From the NCBI GenBank assembly GCA_029204225.1, contig CM055096.1:29752995-29816994 (forward strand): a stretch of DNA of 64,000 nt. Reading direction: 5' to 3'. The notes beneath the pieces are model-generated. The model worked only from the letters and a program-made list of their open reading frames with translations. It was not told the DNA's origin and searched no databases. A program made the position numbers and the translations under genes. Position 1 is the first letter of the stretch. The number at the start of each line of letters is the position of its first letter. This stretch comes from Diphasiastrum complanatum. Lineage: Eukaryota; Streptophyta; Lycopodiopsida; Lycopodiales; Lycopodiaceae. Shown one piece after another: positions 38,991 through 51,917 of the stretch.

Positions 38991-40245
38991 AACTGACTGA
39001 AATTGAATCCAGTATGGTCAAATCACTATTTTTAGTCAATTTCATAGATATTACAAGAAAGTGAAAAAAACTAAAAATTTCAAGTTTTCGCACTTTTGAT
39101 TCTTTTTTATAATTTTACGTTTTTTCAAAAATTCATAAAAAATCACTATCAGTTATTAAGCAATCAAAATTGAAAATTCGTTTACTGTTCGATTCTTAAT
39201 TTTACTCAATTAATGTCCCTCAGGCATGCTAAACAAGCAACATTAAACTAATTTTTTACATTTACGGAATTTTACGTAAAAATTCAGTTCTACGAAAATT
39301 GTCAACTATAAAATCCAGTTTTGTATCTAACATGCAGACATTCCATGCAAGCACAGTACCTCAAAATAGGAAATTGACATGCATGCAATCAGAACAATTG
39401 AAAATTCTACCAATTTTGTTCACAAAATTGCAAAACTTCAGATGATCATATCTTTGGCTCCAGGACACCAAATTGGGTGAGTTTTATTTGTTAAAAGGGG
39501 TCTCACCTTGGCATGTGCTTGGGAAAGCTCCTTCTAGTGACCTTTAGACTAGGTTCATTATGGCTCTTGCTTATGGCTGGCTTAAAGATCTCATATTAAT
39601 TATAGGATCACCATTTTATGTAGTGCAAAAAGGATTAAAATGAGCATTCCCATCTTGTTTCCAAAAGCAAGGCCGAAAGGCCACATAGGCCACATAGGCA
39701 CTCGTGAAAAAACGGACTTGAAGCGAAATACCAAACGAAGTCCCTTAAAAGGAAATACACTCTATAGCTCTCTCTTCTTCGTCGTCCTCCTCTCGTCCTC
39801 CGCTCCTTCTTCTTCATTGTCTTCGTCTTCCTCCTCTCCCCTTCCAGAAATGATAGCTTGGATCGCTATGTGTGTTTGTGTTTGTGTGTGCACGTGATCT
39901 TTGGGTTGAATCCTTTCCCACAAAAGGTTTAAGCGAGCCAATTTGGTAGCAATTTGGTGCTTGTATGCCAATCAGTTTCAGCATACTTGTTGCTATTGTG
40001 TAGCTGTCGGAAAGCCTACCTGCTGCGGAGGATATAACGCAGAAACTTTGGAAAATTTGCTTTAAGATTGGCGGAAGATTGATCGGAACGCGCTCACGGA
40101 TGGGCTGATTGGAAAACCTTCACATATTGCAGTCCGCATCGCAACTTCCGGTTGCAAATTACGTTGACATGATTTTTGTATTGTGATGATGTTATTGCTT
40201 GGTTAAACGAAATTCAACTGTTGAAAGTAGAGTCGAAGAGCTACT
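38991..40245. other. Left flank of the RING-ligase gene
   Basis: AT-rich DNA up to about 39.6 kb, perhaps the leader of the adjacent gypsy fragment. At 39770-39850 lies a dense pyrimidine stretch (CTTCTTCGTCGTCCTCCTC), which could be a 5' UTR but gives only low-complexity open frames. No gene was recognised. Confidence 0.35.
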
Positions 40246-40253
40246 TTATATAA
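40246..40253 (+). promoter_or_regulatory. Possible TATA box of the RING-ligase gene
   Basis: TTATATAA lies about 220 bp upstream of the chosen ATG, with no better candidate between them. Transcription would start near 40280, or slightly upstream. Confidence 0.4.
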
Positions 40254-40328
40254 GCAGTAGCTCAATAACGAAATGTATACGAGGCACCGTTTGTAGTCTG
40301 CGTGTGATCGGAAAAGCTCATCAGTTGG

Positions 40329-40373
40329 ATGTCAAGCTGCTTAGTTTTCACATTTAAGGAATTTCGGATATAG
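40329..40373 (+). promoter_or_regulatory. Upstream ORF of 14 codons in the presumed 5' UTR
   Basis: ATG at 40329 opens a 14-codon frame ending in TAG at 40371-40373, about 100 bp before the main ATG. A shorter 7-codon one lies at 40273-40296. If both are in the transcript they could reduce initiation at the main start. Confidence 0.35.
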
Positions 40374-40473
40374 TGAAAATCAAGAGCTTTGTTAATTGGA
40401 GTAGTTTCCGCTGAAGTACAAATCGACTTTCCATCTGCGTGCTGTCATTTCAGCCTGATAAGCTGCTGTCATT

Positions 40474-43400
40474 ATGGGAATTGGATATTCCAGTAGACGA
40501 ACGATTGCATCTATAGAAAACGCACACGACGAGCAACGAGCTCTTCCGGGCTATGCCCGAGGTATGCTTTCATCGCCTCCTCATACGGCAAGCATATCCC
40601 ATTCCTTTTCTTTGTTTAAATGATCGTTATATTGCAAGTATTCCTGCATCTTTAAATTCTTGTGAGTTGTAATTTCAGTCTGGCTTCGGAGCTACCATCA
40701 ATAGTTGATGATGAATTTGGCTGTACTGCAGGCGACATGAGAAGCATCCTCCCCAGTCCAGTTACATCTCCTGGCACAGCTTATGGATTGTCCAATATCC
40801 TTGCACATTATAAGATCGGTAACAAAATTGAGTTTGGTGTGAACATGAACACGGCAAGTCTCAGGCTGCAGAACGACGAAGAAAATCCTGGACATCATTT
40901 GGTGGCATTTTCTTTCGATTCTAATGCTCATGGAAGGTAAGCGATTTCAGTACAAATTATTTATTGACATACACATTTGTCCCATTGTAATGCTCGAGGA
41001 AGATAAGCGATTTCAGTAGAAATTATTCATTGAGATACACATTTTGTCCCTGAAGGTGCAACCAAATTACAAAGAAAAACCCAAAAAAAAAGGCAATACG
41101 TGTGTTATAGCTTGTAGCTAGTACCCATCAGGTACAATATACCTAGAACTTAATGGGCGGAGATCTCTCTCGTGATCAGTCATCAGCCTATCACCCTAGC
41201 ATCACGATGTCTTTGGATGCACCCGTATCTGTCTACTTCATCACGAATACAACCATTATAAATTTATATACATTGTTTCCATGTCTTTGTACTGTTTTTG
41301 TGGGTACTCTATACATTGTTTCCATGACTTTCATTTTTCTTTGTTCTCAAAAACTAGATAGAGAACCCACTCAAGATATGGTAGGCATGAAAACGGTTGA
41401 GTATATCATTTGTTTGGAAAAGGCTACGTGATAATATGTAGATAGAAGTGATAGTATGTAGATCTTCTTAATTTTAGATAACTTGGAATCATTTTATCGG
41501 CTTTGCTCTTTAGTGATGTCCTTCGTCATGAATGACTAGGCCCTTCACCTTTGGAAGGTAAAGTGAACTTATGTTTGTGCACGCGACTTGTACCTATACT
41601 TGGGTGATGATGCACTTGAGTAAGGATGTTGACCTAATATTTGATCCATATGGTACACACAATGAAGTTGACTCTCTAAGGCTTCATAAGATTGGACATT
41701 GTGCATAGTGATGTCGACTTTTGTTGGGTACTTGACCTTGATGCTTTGGGCACTTATAATTTTTTGAAATAGTTGTTATTTTGGTTGATATTAATATCAT
41801 AAATATCTTCTTAAAATATATGGATTGACATGCTTGAGGCTCCAAATTTACAAGTGGCTTTTGGGATCAGTTGCCAAGTTGTCAGAATTGCCAAATGTCG
41901 ATCAAACAAAGTTGGTTTAGGAAGTCCTTTGTGTGTTAAGAAACATTCTAACATCTGGCATTTTGCCAACAACACCTAGTCTCCCTCAACGTCAATGGGG
42001 TGCCTAATGTCCCGGAATTGTTATGAAGATCTCTTCCACACTTTTAGATTGCCACATAATTGTGATTGATTACTTAATGGCAGTGTTGCCAAGTTGTCAA
42101 AAACAACACACCAAATGACATAAAGATGGAGGGTGTGAACTAACTGGTTGAGGATACTTTGTTTTGTACTCTCTTTGGTAAGGAATTATTGGCATCTACC
42201 AACACCACCCAAGAGGACTCTCTTAATGTCAATGGGTGCCTTTTCTCCCTAAACTTCAATTCTATTTGGAAAACCACCTACAAATCTTGGAGTTTGCTTA
42301 TAACAATAGAAATTAGTTAGCATTAGTATGAGCTCATTTTTGGTCATGTACAACCATTGGTCGGACCCCTTCAACCACTGTGAACAACTAGTTCTACTCA
42401 AGCTATGGAGTACTATATTCTTTTGACTACTCAATCCACCAGATAATCAACCCATTTAGCCACTCAACTCCCATGTTTGCCAACTTAATCTAAAATCCTT
42501 ACTTTTGGATATAGATGTAGGCTTGTAATGCTCCAAATCCATATCTTTTGAAAGTAGCTTCTCTCAAATGAAATGGTATTTCATCTCGATATGCTTCATC
42601 CTTGCATGGAAGACTAGATTTATAGCTAGCTAGATGCCACCTTGGCTATCATGGAAAATTCTAGTGCCACATGCTTGCACATTGCCAATCTCACCAAGTA
42701 ACTACATAAGCCAATAAGGTGAGTCTTGAGTGGTAGAACTTAAAACATTATAGTCGACTTTAGTGGTTGAAAGGGGTATTGCTACCTGCTTTTGACTTGA
42801 CCACAAAAACCAATCATTTCCTGTATTAAAAGAAAATCATGTGGTTGATCTCATATCATCAATGTTTCTCTCCCCATTCAACATCCTTACAACCATGTAA
42901 TAATGGTATATTACCTTGTCTTTAAAACATTAGATCATGATGCATTGTTTTTCTGAAATAACAAAAAATGCACTCAGTAGCCTTCTGATGACCTTTAGTA
43001 GTGGTAGAAGACATAAATTGACTTACTAAACACATATCAAGCCTAGTTGTAGTTAGGCCGATGAAACTTACAAACAATTGATAAAATAAGGTTGAAACAA
43101 AGGGACCAATGCCATCAAACTTAGAAAGTTTTGTGCTGACCTCAATTGAAGTAGCAATAGGCTTGCAACCTGATGATTATACCAATATTGTAAATATACA
43201 AGAACGACAATTTTTTTTTAAAAAAGTGTCGATAATAGGGAATTGTTTGGGTGTGATGACAAGTGAAGGATTTTCTTGTTCAAAGAAGAGATCAACACAT
43301 GGAAGTTCAAATTGGCTTTACAAAAGAATTGCATGTCTATGTACATATGCAACTTGTATGAAATTAGGTGAAAGTCACATAATGTCTTGGCGTACATATA

Positions 43401-46400
43401 CGACATTCAAACAAGTTGAGAGAGAATTATTCTCCATTCCATATAGTGATTTGTTAGTGAGCTACGTAAATCTTCATCATTTCCAATGATTACAATATCA
43501 TCAACATTCAAAACTGCCAAAGCAAATTCTCATTAAAAGTTAATAAGTTGGAAAAGAAGAAATCCATACAAAATCATTTGAAAGAAAAATTTTGCCAATA
43601 CAATTGTGTCATGCACGCCGTTGGACCTTACTTTAAGCCATTCAAAGCCTTTTTCAATCTACACACATTTCCTTCAAGTCTCTTGACATTGAAGTCCTTT
43701 GGTTGCACCATCATTAAACTTCTTCTTCAAGATACTCATTCCAAAATTTTGACTTCACATCCACTTTGTGATGTCTGCAACCAAAGCCTGATGGAATTGC
43801 AATAACTAATGACGTAAAGTTTTCCACTTCATCCGACAAGAGTAAATGTTTCTTCATATTCAATTATTTACTTGCCTTTGACTACAAGCCTAGCTTTGTA
43901 CTTTTCTATTGAACCACCATATGCTTTGTACTCTATTCTATAAACCCATTTGTATCCAATAGGTATCTTACCATGCAAAAGATCTTCCAATCGTCAAGAG
44001 CCTTGTAATTCGATTGAATGACATTGTTAGTGATTGAGACTTCAAGCTCACTGGGAGATTTTGGTGGTCAGTTTTTGAAAAACTTGTAGCAAACCCTAGT
44101 TTGAGTTCTTAAATCACCTAAAAGTTGATGGGCAAATGGACATATCAATTACCAGATTGTGGAGGACATGCTTAGAGCATATGTATCTAGGCAGTTTGAT
44201 TGGAGATTGTTTTTTCTCAATAGTTGAGTTAATGCACAATGATGTTAGACATTATACCACTAGATTTTGTTCTTTTATGTTGATGGATGGCTTTCAACTG
44301 ATGCACTAGTTTATTTTAGATTCAAAAGTCTCAAGATGCAATCTGTAGCTGATTTCTTGTAGGATATGCAAGAAATCAGCTATCGATGGACACAAGTAAA
44401 ACATCAAACTTCAATTATCTTCACCCCCAAGCTACAGTGACTAAATACAGGAGAGGAGAGATTTTTGACAACTAAATACCAGAATTTGAAAATGGATTAG
44501 GGCACGTTTCTGTATGTACACACACACACACTAGACTCCTGGAGCCTAGGAATATTCCTTGTAAAACATTGGTTTTTTACTAAACTCATATTCCATTGCT
44601 ATTGATAGCCCTCTGCATGCATAAAGTCATCAATCAACATGCACTACTCCACATGTCCTAATTGGAGTGCATGGGCCCTCACAAGGTTATTAATCACATT
44701 TCTGGCATAGTTAGAAATGATGAGATGTAACTAATGAACTCATACATTGGAGGATCTCTTGATGCTAAATAACATATTCTCTAAATCGGACATAGACGTA
44801 ACATTGAGGATCTCTTGATGCTAAATAACTACAATGTAGTGTGAGATTTCAAATCACTCATTAGACATATTTTGAATCCAAAAAGATCCTATAAGGAGTG
44901 CCAACTAGGAGAGAGAGAAATTAAATGCTCAAGGCTACCTACATTTAGTTGTGGACAACTATGTTCACATTATGTAAATTTGTGCACATTGGTTTATTCA
45001 CCTTATTTTGAGTAGATCTCATGATAGGCAATTAGAATCTATGTTCACGTTGTGGGTGTTACTCACATGTTATATACATACAACACACATAGACAAACAT
45101 TATTTTGCCTTGTGTAGTTGAAAAGTCAAAAGATGTTTTTGTAGAAAGAATCTTTCTTAAATAGTATCTCTTGCCTTACTAGATTTGCAACTTTTGATGA
45201 ATGGAAGTTTGCATACTTTTGTATGGAGCAATTTGTTTTACTTGGATTTGGATCTTCTCAAATTCTGCCAGAGTGTACAAGTTAGCATCTGGTCAGAGGA
45301 AGATGGCACCAAGTTAAGCCAAGGCACACTTGAAAAGTTGGATGGAGAGAATACAGTTTTGTAGCTTGAAATCCACTTATCAATGAGGACGTACATATGA
45401 ATGCAAGAAGACTCGTATAAAACTGAAATGGAGATCAATTTTCAGAATCATTTACAATCTAGTGGTCTCAAACTCTCACTAAGAACATGATTTTTGTTTG
45501 AGATAGCTACTGAGTCAAGTAGTTTTACTTGGGTTTTTACTGGATCCCGTCTCAGAAAAAGAGAAGAAAAAAGGAAAAGTTGGAAATTTGAATGGGTACA
45601 TATAGCAGGTTATTAAGTTTAATGGGTACATATAGCAGGTACATTATTTGCCAATTGTTTCTATCAATTTGGACGTTGGCTCTCTGTTTTGGTTTTACAG
45701 TTATCCAGTATGCTATTTAGCTGTCTATAGGTTTTTGGTCAAACTAGTGATCTTAACATTCATGGAGGTTAAACATACCTTTTCCTTTTGCATATTTTAA
45801 CACATCGTCCATATGTACTGCACCGTTGGACTTAGTTGGACGTTTATTCTTTTGCACATGCCCAAGACATTGAGGTATTGGGTTTCGCATACTGAGTTTA
45901 ATGTGCTAATGCTGTTTGTGTTGTTTTGCAGTGTCTCCATATTTTTCATGGCTAAAGAAAAAGCAGAATGCAGTTTGATTTCTTTGAAACCCAAAATTTT
46001 TACCCCTGTTCTTCAACATTTCAAGGAAGGAATGCATCAGAAATTTATTCAGGATTCTGGCAGTGGTGTGAACCTTCGTTTATTCAGTGATGTGGATCTT
46101 AGTAAGGTAGGTAAAGACAATGTATACCCTCTTGTAGTTAGGATGGATATATGGACCAAGGGGCAGCCATTTGATGCTGCTGCCAGAGATTCTGAACAAC
46201 CGGGTTCAAGCTTGTCGAAGTCGGCAACATCTCAAATGATCCATGCTGTCATAGAAAGAAAGAACGAAGATTATAAGGTCAGAGTCATACAGCGGATTAT
46301 TTGGATGGATGGAACGAGATATGAGCTTTATAGTATTTATGGTGTTTCCAAAAATGAAAATGACTCAGAAAAACAGTGCGTGATCTGTATGTCAGAACCT

Positions 46401-47020
46401 AAAAATACAACAGTCTTCCCTTGCAGACACATGGTAAGCAGGTTTTGCTGGACTACATGAACTGGAAAACTGGAATATAGAAGAGTGTCTTTTTCTGAAC
46501 AAGCTTTATGTGACGTTTTGGGACTATTCAAAGTTGGCTGCTTATTCCAATTTCTTTGAGCTAGTCAGGGTTTGTAACTTTGTAGCATTACAAGTTTGTA
46601 CCAAAGAAGCTTTAGCCTTTCCAAAAATCTTTTCATATATTAGAATGAGCTTTGATTTGCAAGTGATCCGCGTCAAGCAGTAGGGGTTTGAGCAACTATG
46701 AGTTTTTGCTTTGCTATAGGTACATTACAACATCTCAATTTGACTTCTGACCTTAACTTTCCACATACAGTCTTTTGTACTCTGATGGGTTTTACATCTT
46801 TTATTGATAAAAGCATGAAACCTCTTCTTTTGAGTACCTATATGTTCTTAGTGCTGTCTATTCATAGCATATGGCTAATCTGGCTTGTGGGGTTTTTGTT
46901 TTTTTGCAGTGCATGTGCAACAAGTGTGCAAAAGTGATTCGATCTCAATCAAACCTTTGCCCTATTTGCCGGCAGCCTGTAGTAAAATACTTGGAACTAA
47001 AAGATTTTGAGGGTTGGTGA
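40474..47020 (+). CDS. LUL: RING-type E3 ubiquitin ligase, LOG2-like (LUL) family, four exons
   Basis: Predicted ubiquitin ligase of the plant LOG2/LUL family. Exons are 40474-40561, 40732-40936, 45932-46433 and 46910-47020; all are GT-AG with consistent phase (1, 2, 0), total 906 bp, 301 residues, a little shorter than Arabidopsis members. The start MGIGYS matches an N-myristoylation site (Gly2, Ser6), as known for LUL proteins, so the enzyme should sit on membranes. Residues 65-235 hold the family domain: [12 protein letters not shown], then after the intron [45 protein letters not shown] and [16 protein letters not shown]. The C-terminus is a C3HC4 RING (about residues 247-285): CVIC, PCRHM, CMCNKC, CPICRQP. 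The family recognises membrane partners and ubiquitinates them; the target here is unknown. Exon 2 could also start at 40679 (TTTCAG), but that frame closes within eight codons, so 40732 is preferred. Confidence 0.92.
40922..41050 (+). repeat. Tandem duplication of the exon 2 donor region
   Basis: A 62-bp segment that includes the last bases of exon 2 and its donor (40922-40983) is followed by a diverged copy (40988-41050). The first copy has GGAAGGTAAGC, the second GGAAGATAAGC, so only the first keeps a GT donor. The duplicate is therefore intronic. Confidence 0.85.
41051..42440. other. RING-ligase intron 2, left part
   Basis: AT-rich intronic DNA with short diverged internal repeats (GCCAAGTTGTCA near 41872 and 42089). 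No domain was recognised. Confidence 0.35.
42450..44060 (-). mobile_element. Degenerate Ty1/copia remnant in RING-ligase intron 2 (fossil)
   Basis: On the minus strand, 44060 down to about 43540 gives broken copia RT text ([47 protein letters not shown]). The lower part, near 42.5-42.7 kb, gives text like the end of copia RNase H ([14 protein letters not shown]). It has many breaks and is clearly old. It is opposite in orientation to the host gene. Confidence 0.65.
44061..45931. other. RING-ligase intron 2, right part
   Basis: AT-rich intronic DNA. It contains a near-perfect hairpin at 44347-44381 (AGCTGATTTCTTG, 9-base loop, CAAGAAATCAGCT), a repeated 24-bp phrase (GAGGATCTCTTGATGC, near 44753 and 44808) and a short CA tract near 44518. 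No gene was recognised. The intron ends in TTGTTTTGCAG. Confidence 0.45.
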
Positions 47021-47157
47021 TTATTAGCAAGGAATGTCAACCTGCATAGGGTTTAAGGTGGTGGTTTAGTTCTTTTATTGTACATTGAGGCCACAAAAGG
47101 AGTAGAAAACTTGTTATCGTGCAAATCAATATATTACACACCGGATATAGCTGATGC

Positions 47158-47163
47158 AATAAA
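47158..47163 (+). terminator. AATAAA polyadenylation signal of the RING-ligase gene
   Basis: A canonical AATAAA lies 138 bp after the stop codon in AT-rich sequence. Confidence 0.55.
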
Positions 47164-47701
47164 CTGATTAGTTTGATAGCCTTTTCAATTGTGATTGTTT
47201 ACATTGCATGCTCACAACATATGGGGAATGATCTTTAAGTGACCTTTGTTGGTAATGCAGGTCATTTGAGAAGTCACAAATAGCCTTGTTAGGGTGAGAC
47301 ATACCTTTGAATATAACTTGAAGTCTCTAGAAAGACCCTTCCCTTATGTAAAGGATCAACAAAAGTTTTAATCATAGAAGTCTCTACAAAAACCATTTCC
47401 TTATGTGAGTGATGAGCAAAAGTTGTACTTACTCTTACCCAACTCGATTGTAAGATGTGCCATAAAAATCATTTGGGCATCATCGTATACAATAAAGTGA
47501 TTAAATGCATCAATTGGCCACTTAAAACAAATCTGCATGGACATGTAGATTCAAATAGTGAGTTGTTTTGGCTTATAGAACAAGTAAACTTTATGAAGAG
47601 GAATTGGTATTAATTATAGAGAGAATCCTTTCGTGTATTAGATGAGCCTAGTTCAATTTCAAACCATGAGAATTCTCACAAAAGCACTTTCCAAACTAAA
47701 G

Positions 47702-47703
<2 letters not shown>
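47164..47703. other. Intergenic, nothing recognised
   Basis: AT-rich DNA between the RING-ligase 3' end and the next CT tract. It includes a loose internal repetition (GAAGTCTCTA.AAA..CC.TTCCCTTATGT near 47320 and 47370). Confidence 0.35.

Positions 47704-47777
<74 letters not shown>
47704..47777. repeat. (TC)37 microsatellite
   Basis: Pure TC tract of 74 bp. Confidence 0.97.
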
Positions 47778-47779
<2 letters not shown>

Positions 47780-49648
47780 TCCTTTTAGATTGAGAGATAG
47801 GGGCACAGACATGTCCAAAAGGTGTGCATGGTGGATGGAAGTATTGGCCTCTCCAATATTGCAACATATGTGGGGGGCCTAGTGCAAGAAAGGGTAGATA
47901 TTTTGGCTTTTGAACATGGTTGTTGGGATTTGTGTCTTAGTGTGAATAGAAATGGTAATGATTTTAGATAGAAAGGTTTTATATGACATTCTTGGCACAA
48001 CTTTTGGATTCTTTCTTTATAGTGGATAAATGGAGTTAGTTTTGGACAAAAGTTTGAGAGATGACTTAGATCAAGTTGCATTTAGATTATATTTGAAGAA
48101 CATCTAATTTTTAAAATGTGGAAGTATAATTTTCAAGAATAGGAGGAGACGTTTGTGAGAGTTAAAATTTTGAGATCATAAATGGATGAGCTCAAGATTC
48201 TTAAAAAAAAATTGGAGGTTGTGATTTTCTCCAACATAAAACTATATATTGTGACATCGAGATAGTAAAACCAAATTTCCTATAGTTTGAGTTGTTGCAC
48301 CTCTCATAGGCTTGGAAGTCATGTTCATTTGACATATGGTCAAAATTTTGAAGCAAAACTAGGACTGAAATTTTAACCACGGCCTAGGAACTTGATAATT
48401 ACCAACTGGTTCATCAAATTTATAACAAATGCAGCCCTTGATGTTTCAAGTCCCTTGAAAACGACTCTTATATGTTGCAAAAATACAAGAACTTTCTAGA
48501 AGGCAAAATTACAAAAGAAAGAGTATCATAGACCAAAAGGACTTTTCTTAAAATTGTTCTTATTATAATTGATCCTTCAACTCATAATGTCAACATGACT
48601 TCTAAGGATGTGAAATGAGATTGAAATTGTTTCATTTTGAATTATCATAAATTAAGAGCATAATTGATTCTTTATAATCATCTTAAAAAATAGGAATCAT
48701 TTCAAAAAATAATGCAAAGCATCTAGAAACATGTCTATAGCAATTTATATTCATAAGTGCAATTCATAATACAAAATAATATTTATCAAGTAAGTGAAAA
48801 ATCGTTCCAAAGAAGGCCACAACATCAACATAATTTATGATATCACAAAATTGATATTCCATTCATGATATTATTTTTGAAATTAATGGCATTTGGTAAT
48901 TATGTAGTAGTTCATCACTATAGATTATGATTGTTGTAGCTTTTCAATAAAGTTTGATACTTGACATTTATATCTAGAAGCATTGGAAGTATGTAGACTA
49001 TGACCGTTATGGCTTCTAAATCAAGTTTGAAGCTTGACATTTATATCTAGAAGAATTGGATATTATAAGCAATCATTGCATTTAGGATCTTCGAGTTGAT
49101 TGAAGGTTCATGTTTTTCTATCAATATCTTACCATGTCATGGAATTTATAACGTAGGCTCCAACTGAACATCTATCAAAACTTCTAGTGCTACACCAAAT
49201 ATTAAATACAACTTTGTTGTGGCAATCAAATCAACATCTCGGACTAAGAAATGCTTCAGTATTTCTTCATAGATTCACTATATTTACTTTGTGAAGTCAT
49301 ACATTGTTAGTTGATGCATTTGTTCTTTGTGCCAAAAAGGCACAATAGATTCATAAAGCACGATGGAATTAAATACAACTAAAAGTCCTAAAGTCAAATG
49401 TAGAGAGAGCTCATAGTCTAAGTTTAAAACTTTCATTAATCTGGACCCAACCCAAACCATTGAGATTTGGAAACATAGATCAATGGTTGGGATGGAAGGC
49501 ACCCATTTTCCTAGGGTCACTTCTATAGACAGGGTCAGTTTGATGAACTCGCCATTCATTTGACATTTACTACACTAGTAGAAGTGTGAGGGTTTTTCTT
49601 GTCCTATTCTTTTTATATATTGTGAACATGTTTTTTACTTTATTTATG

Positions 49649-49651
<3 letters not shown>
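47778..49651. other. Intergenic AT-rich DNA, nothing recognised
   Basis: No domain was recognised. A phrase TTGACATTTATATCTAGAAG is repeated near 48962 and 49034, a diverged duplication of about 70 bp. Confidence 0.35.

Positions 49652-49725
<74 letters not shown>
49652..49725. repeat. (GA)37 microsatellite
   Basis: Pure GA tract of 74 bp. Confidence 0.97.
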
Positions 49726-49727
<2 letters not shown>

Positions 49728-50411
49728 ACATCTACGTGAGATTTAATCATACATTGTCTTTGTGAATGATAATATTGCAAACTTCATTACTTCTTCTCAT
49801 CAATCGGAGAGTACCCACCTTTGTCTTACATCTCCATATCCACATCTCAAAGTCAACTTTAATTTAGGAATGAAGCCTCTGGAGAGCCATAAGCTTCTAT
49901 GTAGATTCCCCTTCATTGTAAATGCTCTATGTGGAAGTTCAAACTCACAAAAGAAAAGATCTATGGTCCAAGGGACATAGATAAACATGAAAAAACTAAG
50001 TCATATGATCCAATGTATACAAAATTTAGTTGTGACATTGAAGAATTGTGCATAACATTTATTAGAATGGCTAACTCAAATAGTCCAATTGATTGGACTA
50101 ACACAATAGGATTGGAATTACTATCTAGAGTCAAGTCAGTTGTGTTGAGCCTTATCTTGTATCACTATTTCTATTGCTTCGTACTCATACTTTTAAGCAA
50201 GTGTTTAAACATCCACTTCAAATTCTCTCTAAATAGGTTTCACAAAAAAATTGATGGAAAAGTTTTGACCTCAACTTGCTAGATAGATATATAACTAATA
50301 TTTTGCTACTTTCAATATCCATTGTACTGCTAGAAGTGGAAGTACATACATAGGTTATTGCTCTAAAAAACAAAAATTTAGACACTCATTTAATAAGTGG
50401 AACTTGTGGTA
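49726..50411. other. Left flank of the copia element
   Basis: Contains an open plus-strand frame (49929-50282) with text such as FSCDIEELCITFIRMANSNS, but no family is recognised. The right end is the target site of the copia insertion. Confidence 0.35.
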
Positions 50412-50416
50412 GAAGA

Positions 50417-51117
50417 TGTGAAGAATTGCCAAAAATTGGCAAATCTAGCTTGATCAAAAACCATGTAGAATAGTGTAAATTGTGTACACAAGTGGGTCCC
50501 ACACATGTGAGGCCATGATGCCACATGGGAAATCCATCCTAATGTAGGTTAGGTCAAGTCAAGAGATTTGGTCATGTCTATTTGGTGGTCATCCCTACTT
50601 TACAGGACCTACACCTAAGTTTAAGGTGAAAATTTGACCAACTAGCTACCTACCAAGCATAACTCTAGGAAATAGACTAGGGTTTCGTTTTAGGTCAAGG
50701 AGAGTGAGTTAACTTCCTTATTACATGCTGGAAATCCACCTAACTTCAAGAAGGAAGTCCAATTTGCTATGTATTCCCTCTCTTCATAGTGTGAAGATAG
50801 AAAATTTTTGGAGCTCATTGGCAATCTCAAGCTAGTTCACTATGTACATTGAGTTTTTGTGATCCAAATGAAACCAAATCAATTTCTACTTGTTTCTCAG
50901 GTTGAAGGCCGTACTACAGCCTGTAGTACACACGTGTGGGCTCGGATTTCAATGTTTATCAATGCTTTTGATTGTTAATGCTTGTTGTTTGTCAAATCGC
51001 CAATCTAGATCAACTTTTTTGTGTCTAGTTTTTTGATAGATTGCTAAGCAAGCATCCAATCACTCTTGTGGATCTTCTGTAGATCCATTTATGGTCTTAA
51101 AGTACATTACTTTCACA
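50417..51117 (+). repeat. 5' LTR of the copia element (701 bp)
   Basis: TG...CA-ended repeat, nearly identical to the 3' LTR. The only length difference is one 15-bp unit present twice in the 3' copy. Confidence 0.95.
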
Positions 51118-51130
51118 TGGTATCAGAGCC
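51118..51130 (+). promoter_or_regulatory. Primer-binding site of the copia element
   Basis: TGGTATCAGAGCC immediately follows the LTR, the usual initiator-tRNA-Met complement of copia elements. Confidence 0.9.
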
Positions 51131-51550
51131 AAGTACAAGAGCATAAGCCATTGATCTAATGCAAATCCATTTTTAGCAAGTTTTGGTGCTAAAAACTAGT
51201 ATTGAGAGGGCAAGCTAGAATCTTGATTTTGGTGAGGAGATTTGATCCCAAACTTGGTAGGGGTCCAAATCCGTACTGTCCACATGTGTGGGCACCTCTG
51301 AACCTGCATTTAATGCATGGTATTCATTTGATCCAAAAAAATTCAATTTGTGAGCTGTTGGTGTAATTTTTGGTGGAGATCCTAGGATAATCTACCAAGA
51401 TCATTTGCCATTGATTAGATTAATTGATTTCATGGAATCTAATTAATCTAGGCTGAGTTCAAGTCCTATTAAGGTTAAAAACAGGTCTTGAAAGTACACC
51501 AAGAATGAAGAAAGAGATTAAGTCATTTTTTTGTCCAAAAATAGCCAAAA

Positions 51551-51895
51551 TTGGCAAGATTTGATTGTAAGTAGATTTCACATCATCTTATCTTCATTCC
51601 AACTTTGTGAGGGAGTGCTAGAACTGAGATTATAAGTCCATTTGTTGGATTAGAAATCTAATTTGAGTGAAAAACTACAAGAGAGAGACCTTAGTGAGTT
51701 TCTAGAGACAATCAAATCCATTTCTTGGCAAGATTTGTTTGAAAGTAGTTTTCACTTCATCTTATCTTCATTCCAGCTTTGTGAGGGAGTGATAGAACTG
51801 TGATTATAAGTCCATTTGTTAGATTAGAAATCAAATTTGAGTGAAACACTGCAAGTGTGAGACCTTTGTGAGTTTCAAGTCAATCAAATCTATTT
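51551..51895 (+). repeat. Tandem 174-bp repeat in the element's leader
   Basis: Copies start at 51551 and 51725 (TTGGCAAGATTTG) and are about 85-90 percent alike. Both lie between the primer site and gag, in the untranslated leader where packaging signals usually sit. Confidence 0.8.
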
Positions 51896-51917
51896 CTTGT
51901 TTGTAGAAGTCACTAGT

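Noticed and set aside
39635-39971. Low-complexity frames (RRRRE, SSSSS) in a pyrimidine-rich stretch left of the RING-ligase gene
   Set aside because: They look like 5'-UTR or simple-sequence artefacts with no domain.
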